A DNA stretch of 64,000 nt from Ignavibacteria bacterium (GTDB taxonomy: Bacteria > Bacteroidota > Ignavibacteria > Kapaibacteriales > UBA2268). Shown in pieces: positions 39,598 through 47,519 of this stretch (its first letter is position 1; each line of letters starts with the position of its first letter). The notes under the pieces were generated by a model, which worked only from the letters and a program-made list of their open reading frames with translations, was not told the DNA's origin and made no database searches. Both the position numbers and the translations under genes were made by a program. The DNA is taken from positions 1 to 64,000 of the forward strand of contig JAOAEE010000022.1 of the NCBI GenBank assembly GCA_026416955.1. The letters are read 5' to 3'.

Positions 39598-39629
39598 TTT
39601 GGTAATGAGCAAAAATTTTTGTAAATTTG
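39598..39629 (+). promoter_or_regulatory. Bacteroidota-type promoter upstream of 39660 gene / rpsU
   Basis: TTTG (39598-39601), 20-nt spacer, TAAATTTG (39622-39629). Confidence 0.5.
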
Positions 39630-39659
39630 TTTTTTATTTTGTAAATATTTTTGTAGAAT

Positions 39660-40064
39660 ATGCCAAGAGTAAAAAAATCTCGAAGGACAAAATATGTAAC
39701 TGTTTACTCACCTTTTGTAATGAAAGAAACCAAGCACGAGTTAGTCGGGGAACCAGTTGAAACCCCCCAAGGAAGAATGCAATGGGCTCGTTGCACTCGA
39801 AGCCGACAAATGCAATTATTGAACCTCGACCTTATTGAAAACGAACTCGATAAGTCGAAAGCCGTCCTTAACATTTCTATAGAAGATGCCAAAAAATACG
39901 ACATCCACGAGAATTACCAAGTTGGCGACATTATTTATCATCCAATTTGGCAAGATGTTGGAATTGTACGCGAAAAAGTCACTATCAGCAACGGAATGAA
40001 TGCGATCGTTGTTCTTTTTCAAAAAAATAACGAGAAAAGATTAATCGAAAATCTTCAAAAATAG
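39660..40064 (+). CDS. Small protein with putative Tudor-like (UvrD/PcrA C-terminal-like) domain
   Basis: Basic N-terminus MPRVKKSRRTK; YQVGDIIYHPIWQDVGIVREKVTISNGMNAIVVLFQKNNEKRLIEN. Confidence 0.5.
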   Translation: MPRVKKSRRTKYVTVYSPFVMKETKHELVGEPVETPQGRMQWARCTRSRQMQLLNLDLIENELDKSKAVLNISIEDAKKYDIHENYQVGDIIYHPIWQDVGIVREKVTISNGMNAIVVLFQKNNEKRLIENLQK

Positions 40065-40094
40065 TATGTCAAACAAATTTTAGGAGTACTTACT

Positions 40095-40289
40095 TTGATA
40101 GGTGTAATTCTTCAATCAAATGAAAATATCGACAAAGCATTGAGAAGGTTCAAGAAAAAATTCGAAAAAAGCGGAATACTTCGCGAATACAAAAGAAAAA
40201 CAGCTTATGTTAAGCCCTCTGTTGAAAAGAGAATGCAAAGATTGAAAACCTTGCGAAGAATTCGTCGCACTTCAATTGAAGAAATGTAA
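40095..40289 (+). CDS. rpsU: 30S ribosomal protein bS21
   Basis: ENIDKALRRFKKKFEKSGILREYKRKTAYVKPSVEKRMQRLK; TTG start with AGGAG at 40082-40086. Confidence 0.94.
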   Translation: MIGVILQSNENIDKALRRFKKKFEKSGILREYKRKTAYVKPSVEKRMQRLKTLRRIRRTSIEEM

Positions 40290-40310
40290 CATATTATTTT
40301 CTAATAAATT

Positions 40311-40338
40311 AAGGCTGACATCTATGTCAGCCTTTTCT
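40311..40338 (+). terminator. Intrinsic terminator after rpsU
   Basis: AAGGCTGACA-TCTA-TGTCAGCCTTTT. Confidence 0.85.
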
Positions 40339-40410
40339 TTTGTTTTACTAATTAAATTCTTATTATTAAAATACTTACAACAATATCTATTAAAACAAAC
40401 TCATTCAAAG

Positions 40411-42492
40411 TTAGTTATTCGGTTGAAATTCATTATCTTCGAGTTCTACATTTAATCTAACGAAATTTTCCAATTCTACTGAAAACATAGGATTTGAGTT
40501 GCTTTGCTTAGATGGAAAAAGGAAATTTCCAAACTTATCCCATTTCAAATACTTTGTGGTAACTGGTATTGGACCTTGTGGTGTTTCCTCGGTCGATTCA
40601 ATTTGATTGATAAGGAATGTGCTATTATCAAAATATACTACTGCTTCGAAACCACTTTGCGATTTAAATTTCACTAAAATATTGTTTCCTTGTTTTCCTA
40701 GAACTTCTGCTTTAAATTTTTTTCCAAGGATATCAAAATCTTTAATAATTGCAACATCAAAAATAGATTTGTCTGTTTCCTTCTCTTTCAATTCTTCCAC
40801 AGTGCCTTGAACCTTTGCCCAAGATTTATCGTTGTTTAACCATACTTCACTCTGGAACATACCAAAATCCACAAATTGATGCCTTTGCAGCGGGCTTCTA
40901 ATTTTGTCAACAATTTTGCCTTCCAAACTTTGACCTTGGAAAGAAAGTACTGCTTTGCTTTCAAATACAACTGTTTTGATATTGTTTACGATATCTGAAC
41001 CCCCGCGGGCATTTATGTATTTTGAAATAATTTCATCAGGTTTCAACGAGATTTGCTCAAATTTACCCTTTTCACCAGTAACAGGTTTTAAATCCAAATC
41101 ATAATCGAAAATCTTTCCAAATTTTTCTAATTTACCTCGAACCTCTGGATGGCCTACAACAACAATATAAGCTTTATCGGGATGCATATATTTTCTGGCA
41201 ACTTTCTGCACATCGTATGGGGTTATCATATTAATAATTTTGGGATATTCTTTTAAGTACGACATAGGCTTTCCATAAAAGTAAGCATTTTGAATAAGAC
41301 TTGCAATAAAATCTGAGTTTTCGAAAGACATTAGGTAGTTACCTATTTTAACCTTCTTAATTCGGTTTAACTCTTCTTCGCTAGGAGGTTCATTCGCAAG
41401 AAGATAAAGTTGTTCTTTAATTACATTTATAGCTGAATCTGTTACTTGATTTCTAACTTCTGCGCCGCAAGCAAATCTGTTAGCAAATTTTGAAGATGTT
41501 TGATAACCAAATGGAGTGTAAGTGTAGGAATATGTTTCTCTTAGTGTTCTAAATAAACGACCAGCAAAACCTGAACCCATAATACTTGCAGCTACATCGA
41601 GAGCTTCGTAATCCGGATGAGTAATCTCTACGGTTGGAGTTGCAAGAATTATTGAGGACTGAACAGATGCAGACCTTTCTACAAAATAAACACCTAATGG
41701 TTCAGGTTTCGTCGGAGGAAGTGAAAGGAATGGTAGTTTACCCTTTTTCCAATTTGCCAACGACTTTTCAAAATAAGGAATTATTTCTTTTTCGTTTACG
41801 TCTCCAGTAATAACCAAAGTTGAATGGTCGGGTTTAAAAAACTTATTAAAAAAGTTTTTAACATCGTCAATGGTAATTTGAGCGATACTTTCTTCTGTTT
41901 TCTTCATCCCATAAGGATGTTTTTCACCATATAAAACCTTTTTTGAAAGAGAAGTAGCTACAGAAAGTGCTCTGGATTTTTCACTTTTTATAGCTGAGAT
42001 AACTCTTTGTTTTAATTTCTCAAACTCATCTTTCGGGAAAGTAGGATTAGAAAGAATTTGGTTCAAAACATCAAGCAATACTGGAATATGTTTAACTATA
42101 CAACTGCCAGAAATGACAAAATGGTCTGGATTAGCGGTAATGGTCAATTCGGCACCTACTCCATCAAGTTTACTAGCAATTTCGAAAGCACTCATCTTTC
42201 CAGCGCCCTTTGTAAGCATTTCTGCTACAAGTTCAGCCAAACCGGGTTTATTGCCGTCGTATGCAGAACCACCGGGTATCAGAATTCTAAAACCAAAGGT
42301 GGGTTGTTCATGGTCCTCGACAATAAACACCTTCATTCCGTTAGAAAGGTTAGTTTCCTTGTAACTTGGAAAAATAAATTCCTTTTCGGGAAGAGGCTCG
42401 GGCTTTTTAGTTATGTCAATTTTTTCTTCTGCTTCCATAATCATATTTAAGATTAAAAATACAACAAACAAAATACAAGCAAATCTATTCAT
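40411..42492 (-). CDS. M16-family peptidase-like protein lacking HxxEH, with C-terminal lipoprotein-sorting-like domain
   Basis: M16 fold motifs (GLAELVAEMLTKGAG at the HxxEH position; Y..TPFGYQT...); extra about 210 aa C-terminal domain. Confidence 0.85.
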   Translation of the reverse strand: MNRFACILFVVFLILNMIMEAEEKIDITKKPEPLPEKEFIFPSYKETNLSNGMKVFIVEDHEQPTFGFRILIPGGSAYDGNKPGLAELVAEMLTKGAGKMSAFEIASKLDGVGAELTITANPDHFVISGSCIVKHIPVLLDVLNQILSNPTFPKDEFEKLKQRVISAIKSEKSRALSVATSLSKKVLYGEKHPYGMKKTEESIAQITIDDVKNFFNKFFKPDHSTLVITGDVNEKEIIPYFEKSLANWKKGKLPFLSLPPTKPEPLGVYFVERSASVQSSIILATPTVEITHPDYEALDVAASIMGSGFAGRLFRTLRETYSYTYTPFGYQTSSKFANRFACGAEVRNQVTDSAINVIKEQLYLLANEPPSEEELNRIKKVKIGNYLMSFENSDFIASLIQNAYFYGKPMSYLKEYPKIINMITPYDVQKVARKYMHPDKAYIVVVGHPEVRGKLEKFGKIFDYDLDLKPVTGEKGKFEQISLKPDEIISKYINARGGSDIVNNIKTVVFESKAVLSFQGQSLEGKIVDKIRSPLQRHQFVDFGMFQSEVWLNNDKSWAKVQGTVEELKEKETDKSIFDVAIIKDFDILGKKFKAEVLGKQGNNILVKFKSQSGFEAVVYFDNSTFLINQIESTEETPQGPIPVTTKYLKWDKFGNFLFPSKQSNSNPMFSVELENFVRLNVELEDNEFQPNN

Positions 42493-42506
42493 ATTTTTCT
42501 CCTCTA

Positions 42507-43865
42507 TTAATCAGAATAACCATTGGGATGATAAAACAAAACAACATTATATGCATTAGAGAGGAACTTTTGAGCAACTCTCTTAATATCTTCCTTTGTC
42601 ACTGCAAGATATTTATCCAGTTCGGTGTTAATTAATTTGGGGTCATTAAAATATGCTTGGTATTTTGCTAGAATGGATGCTTTTTCCAAGACATTCTTTT
42701 TCTCTGAAATAAATTGCGCTTCTGTAATGTTTTTTGCTTTTGTTAGTTCCTCGTCGGAAACCCCCTCTTCTGCAATTTTTCTAATTTCGTCGAAAATGAT
42801 TTCTTTTGTCTTTTTCAAACTTTTATTTTGATGAATTACAGCATAAAAAATAACTCCTCCAGCATATTCCAATGAAAGTGGAAACATACTGGCGGCAACA
42901 GCAATTTGTTCTTTGTCTACCAATCTTTGATAAAGCCGAGAACTTTCCCCACTCGCTAAAATGTCCGATAAAATTCCCATTGCATAATAATCTTGCTCAC
43001 CAATTTTCGGACCACGAAAACCCATAAAAATTGCTGGCAACTGTGCTTTGGGGTCGTTAACTACTTCTTCGACATTTTGAGACAAAGGCAACAATTTAAA
43101 TGGAGTTCTTTGTGGAGGTTGTGTTGGCGGGTAAATTCCAAAATATGTTCTAACTAATTTTTTTGTTTCAGGAATATCTATGTCCCCAACAATAACAAGG
43201 ATTGCGTTATTTGGTTTATAAAAATTGTCGTAAAATCTTTTAAAATCTTCAATAGTTGCTTTTTCGAGATGCTCAATGTAACCTATTGTTGCCCAACCAT
43301 AAGAGCTACCACCAAACAGTCTTTCAGACATTTTCATAAGCATAGTTCCATATGGTTGATTTTCATAGCGCATTCTTAATTCTTCGATTACAACACCTTT
43401 CTGTGTGTTGACACCAACACTGTCGACTTTTAATTTCCGCATTCTCTGGGATTCAATCCACAAAGCTAAGTTTAGATAATTGGACGGAAGTTTGAAATAG
43501 TAAACTGTTTCATCATAAGAAGTATGAGCATTTAATGTTCCACCAGCTTCCTGAACATACTTATCTATTGATGCCCGTGGAATATTTTCAGTTGCTTCGA
43601 ACATTAAATGTTCGAAGAAATGGGCATAACCGGTTTTCGAGGGGTCTTCGTCCCGAGAACCAACTTTGTAATGTACTACTGTCGCAACTATTGGGGCGGT
43701 TTTGTCAACGCAATAAATTACTTTGAGGCCATTTTCCAATGAATCAATTTCGAACTTAATCGGATTAAACTTCGACCTTACTTCAAATGGATTTGTTGCC
43801 ATAAAACCTAAAATTGTTAACAATAATAACAAAATTCTGATTGAAATAAAATGCTTTTTTCCCAT
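42507..43865 (-). CDS. M16-family zinc peptidase (active-type)
   Basis: HFFEHLMFEAT (HxxEH), ETVYYFKLPSNYL, VIEELRMRYENQPYG. Confidence 0.93.
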   Translation of the reverse strand: MGKKHFISIRILLLLLTILGFMATNPFEVRSKFNPIKFEIDSLENGLKVIYCVDKTAPIVATVVHYKVGSRDEDPSKTGYAHFFEHLMFEATENIPRASIDKYVQEAGGTLNAHTSYDETVYYFKLPSNYLNLALWIESQRMRKLKVDSVGVNTQKGVVIEELRMRYENQPYGTMLMKMSERLFGGSSYGWATIGYIEHLEKATIEDFKRFYDNFYKPNNAILVIVGDIDIPETKKLVRTYFGIYPPTQPPQRTPFKLLPLSQNVEEVVNDPKAQLPAIFMGFRGPKIGEQDYYAMGILSDILASGESSRLYQRLVDKEQIAVAASMFPLSLEYAGGVIFYAVIHQNKSLKKTKEIIFDEIRKIAEEGVSDEELTKAKNITEAQFISEKKNVLEKASILAKYQAYFNDPKLINTELDKYLAVTKEDIKRVAQKFLSNAYNVVLFYHPNGYSD

Positions 43866-43931
43866 AAACTCTAAACCTACTATTAACAAAATTTCACAAT
43901 TAAAATTATAATAAACAATTTTACAGTTGTT

Positions 43932-45611
43932 TTATTTTACTTTTAAAACAACAATTGACATATCATCATTCATACCTTCCATACCGGCAAACTCGAAAAT
44001 AGTATCCTTAAGTTTCAAGCAAATCTCCTTTGCAGTCATTTTTGAGTAAGCACAAATAAAATTTTTTAAGTTACTTAATCCAAACTCTTTTCCTTCGTTA
44101 TTTGTACATTCAATAACACCATCAGTGTATAAAACCAGAACATCATTTTTTTGTAATTTCAAAGAACCTAGCTTATATTCATTTGGGAATTCATTGAATC
44201 CCAAAAAAATTCCTCCATCCGATAAAAAAATAAAATCTTTCAATTCCTTTCTAAATAATAATGGAGGATTATGTCCTGCATTAATATATTTCAATTCCAT
44301 TGTATCCATATTAATTTCACATATAAAAAAAGTAACAAATTTATCTAAAGTTGTATTCTTACAAATTATTCGGTTTAGATAACTTACAATTTCTGTAATA
44401 GAGAGATTTAAAATTAGAAAAGAATGTAGCCCAGATTGAACATTTGCCATCAAAAGAGAGGCTGGAATCCCTTTACCCGAAACGTCAGCAATTGCGAGAT
44501 TAATTGTATACTCATCTTTTTGTATTATATCGAAATAATCTCCTCCCACAATTTTCGAAGGTAAAGTAAAACCCCAAATATCAAATTTTTCAAAACTTTG
44601 TATTTCCTTTGGAAGCAAATTTAATTGAATTTCCATTGCTAATTGTATTTCTTTTTCGATCTGCTTTTTTTCTATTTCCTCTTGAACTAAACGATAGTTC
44701 TCTATTGCCAACATTACAGTACTTCCCAACGCCTCGATAAAGTTAATATCTTCTTCATTGAAAGATTGGTTATTATACTTTTTCCCAAGTAGTAATAATC
44801 CCCGTGTTGTATTATGATAAATCATTGGAGCCACAATTGACACTTGTCCCTTAAGAGCATTAATACTTTGATTGAAAAATTCATCTTCTCGATTGTTATC
44901 TATTGGATATGTACGATTGATTGAAAACAAATTTTCCATAAGCTTTGGTTCAAATTCTGTATCGAAATTTGAGACCAACTTTTCAATTTTATCCTCATTT
45001 TTATAATATACAGCAAACTTGTTAACAAGAAGTTGTCCTAACAATCTATACCTTAAATGGTTGATTATTTGTTCTTTATTTAGGTAACAACTGAAATCTC
45101 TATTCAATTCATATAATGCAGAAAGAAGTTGATTTCTTTTTTGAAGTTCTAAGTTCATTTTCAAAAGTTTATCATAATTTACAGCAATCTCCAAAGCACT
45201 ATTTGTTATATTGCATATGAGAGATAAATAATGTTTTTCTTCTTGACTTAGTTCAGAGTTTTTTATTCTGGACTCAAAAACGAAAAATGCAAATTTCTCA
45301 GCAAATTTCATCGTAATTAATAAGGATTGAGCAGTGGAATTGTAAGAAATCTTTTCTCGATAATTACGGTTAAATAATTCCCTAATCTTTAAATTCACTT
45401 GCTCAACATCTAAATTTCCTTTCACTACTAAGGTTTCAATCGATTTGTCTTTTTCCAGAACAATAGTTCCGAAACCACGAAGGAAACCAAGTTTACCCAT
45501 TATGGTCAAAATAACGGTATTTAGAATAAATTCAATGTTATAGCTAGAATTGATTTTATTACTAAATTCAACAAGGGAATCAAGATTAATAAACAAGGTA
45601 TTTGAAGTCAT
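43932..45611 (-). CDS. GAF + PP2C SpoIIE/RsbU-type phosphatase
   Basis: EIQLAMEIQLNLLPKE, KIVGGDYFDI, ADVSGKGIPASLLMANVQ, NAGHNPP, YTDGVIECTN. Confidence 0.9.
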   Translation of the reverse strand: MTSNTLFINLDSLVEFSNKINSSYNIEFILNTVILTIMGKLGFLRGFGTIVLEKDKSIETLVVKGNLDVEQVNLKIRELFNRNYREKISYNSTAQSLLITMKFAEKFAFFVFESRIKNSELSQEEKHYLSLICNITNSALEIAVNYDKLLKMNLELQKRNQLLSALYELNRDFSCYLNKEQIINHLRYRLLGQLLVNKFAVYYKNEDKIEKLVSNFDTEFEPKLMENLFSINRTYPIDNNREDEFFNQSINALKGQVSIVAPMIYHNTTRGLLLLGKKYNNQSFNEEDINFIEALGSTVMLAIENYRLVQEEIEKKQIEKEIQLAMEIQLNLLPKEIQSFEKFDIWGFTLPSKIVGGDYFDIIQKDEYTINLAIADVSGKGIPASLLMANVQSGLHSFLILNLSITEIVSYLNRIICKNTTLDKFVTFFICEINMDTMELKYINAGHNPPLLFRKELKDFIFLSDGGIFLGFNEFPNEYKLGSLKLQKNDVLVLYTDGVIECTNNEGKEFGLSNLKNFICAYSKMTAKEICLKLKDTIFEFAGMEGMNDDMSIVVLKVK

Positions 45612-46651
45612 CACTTTGGAAAAACAAGTAGAATATCTTTGTTTAAAGTCATTTTAGAAACAATTGCAGAATTGTTGGGGTTAATGTAATAAATAGTTGT
45701 TGTTGTGCTAGCTTTCGAAAGCGCAATAATTTGGTCTCTCTTGTAATCATAAAAAATGTTATGGAATTCACCAACAATATACCTTTGAACCTGTTTAGGG
45801 TTCGAAACACTAAATCGCAAAAGGCCAGACAGCGTAGAAATCAAGCCGTAATACTTGCCGTGAACTACAATTCCAGTTGGAACGATAGTTTGTGCACTTA
45901 TCGAACCAATATTAAGATCGGCTTCAGAAATTTTACTAAAATTTGGGTAATTCAATACAATTAACTTAGCATTTGTCTTTGTTTGATTAGTATCGAGTTT
46001 CCCTTTTCCAACGCAAAGAATAAATATTGAATTTTTTTCAGCACTAAAACCATAAGCAAGAGGATTATCTCCGATAAAAACCTCATTTAAAACGCTATAA
46101 GTTCTGGAATCAAGGATAGTCAAATTCCCAGAATAAAAAGATAAACCTAATACATAGAAGTTCACATTATCGAGAAAAGAAATGGGAAAATTTGTATTAA
46201 TTTTCCTTGCAACTTTAAAGTTTGTTAAATCAAGAACATATATTAGAGATGAATCTTGAAAGGATATGAACCCAGTTGTTGCATTCACAAAAGCAATACT
46301 CGATGGTTTATAATTCTCTGCTTTCCATTCCAACTCCGCAACAAACTTTAAACTATCAGAAGTAGCAATGGTAATTTTACAAGAATTTTTTTGAAATATA
46401 TAAATAAATCCACGATACTCAACAATTTGAGAAATCTCATCAAGTCGTTTTTTATTGACAGAAAAAAAGATGTCTTCATCAATAACTTTTAGCAAAGGAA
46501 ATTCTACAAGTTGTAATGAATTTGGTTTATCTTTTGTAACTATATATGCAAATTTTGGAGGGGTTTCCCCCTCCAAAAGTGTTTCATCTTTGCTACAAGA
46601 AAATAGTAAAACAAAAAAAACCAATGAAAAGAACCAATGAAAATTTCTCAT
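45611..46651 (-). CDS. Putative beta-propeller (YVTN-like) lipoprotein
   Basis: Lipobox LLFSC; repeats such as SLIYVLDLTNFKVARKI, NLTILDSRTYSVLNEVFIGDNP. Confidence 0.65.
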   Translation of the reverse strand: MRNFHWFFSLVFFVLLFSCSKDETLLEGETPPKFAYIVTKDKPNSLQLVEFPLLKVIDEDIFFSVNKKRLDEISQIVEYRGFIYIFQKNSCKITIATSDSLKFVAELEWKAENYKPSSIAFVNATTGFISFQDSSLIYVLDLTNFKVARKINTNFPISFLDNVNFYVLGLSFYSGNLTILDSRTYSVLNEVFIGDNPLAYGFSAEKNSIFILCVGKGKLDTNQTKTNAKLIVLNYPNFSKISEADLNIGSISAQTIVPTGIVVHGKYYGLISTLSGLLRFSVSNPKQVQRYIVGEFHNIFYDYKRDQIIALSKASTTTTIYYINPNNSAIVSKMTLNKDILLVFPK

Positions 46652-46654
46652 ATT

Positions 46655-47500
46655 TTAAACTTCAAGTTTCCCTACAATTTTATAAATTAATTTACTCAAA
46701 ACTTTATCGACTTTGGCAGCTGTTTCAAGTATTTCTTCTACATTTATCGGGGGCAAAGGTATCGGAAAGACATCATCAGTTACAACTGAAAAACCTAGGA
46801 CTTCCATTCCCATTTGTTTTGCAACAATTGTTTCGGGTATCGTGCTCATACCTACTACATCGGCACCTATCATCCTAATAAATTTTGCTTCTGCTCGGGT
46901 CTCTAAAGTTGGACCGGGAACTGCGGCATAAACACCTTTGAAAACTTTGATCTTTTCTTCCAAAGCAATATTTTCTGCCAATTCAATTAACCTTCTTGAA
47001 TATGGTTCACTCATCTCTAAAAATCTTGGTCCAAAAACTTCCTTGTTGTAGCCTATTAGGGGATTTGTTCCCAAAAGATTGATATAATCATCAATTATCA
47101 TAATTGAACCTTTTGGAATATATGGATTTAACGAACCACAAGCATTTGAAACAATAAGGATTTTAGCACCTAATAGCCTCATTACTCGAATAAGGAAAGT
47201 CACATCTTGAACTGAATAACCCTCATAATAATGGAATCTTCCGTGCATTGCAACAATATTTTTCCCCGAAAGTTTGCCTATAATGAGTTTGCCATGATGG
47301 AATTCAACTGTTGATACTGGACAATATGGGATTTCATCATAGGGTATTTCGGCCTCTTTTTCAATATAATTTGATAGGTCATTCAAACCAGTTCCTAAAA
47401 CAATTGCAATTGAAGGTTCAGTTGAGTTCTTATTCCGAATGTAATCTTTTGCTTCGTTTACTCTTTTAACTAATTCGTCAATGGAAATAACCATATTCAT
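46655..47500 (-). CDS. Purine nucleoside phosphorylase, family II
   Basis: IVLGTGLNDL, HGRFHYYEGYSVQDVTFLIRVMRLLG, VSNACGSLNP, PGPTLETRAEAKFIRMIGADVVGMSTIPETIVAKQMG. Confidence 0.95.
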   Translation of the reverse strand: MNMVISIDELVKRVNEAKDYIRNKNSTEPSIAIVLGTGLNDLSNYIEKEAEIPYDEIPYCPVSTVEFHHGKLIIGKLSGKNIVAMHGRFHYYEGYSVQDVTFLIRVMRLLGAKILIVSNACGSLNPYIPKGSIMIIDDYINLLGTNPLIGYNKEVFGPRFLEMSEPYSRRLIELAENIALEEKIKVFKGVYAAVPGPTLETRAEAKFIRMIGADVVGMSTIPETIVAKQMGMEVLGFSVVTDDVFPIPLPPINVEEILETAAKVDKVLSKLIYKIVGKLEV

Positions 47501-47519
47501 TCCACATTATTCCACATAA

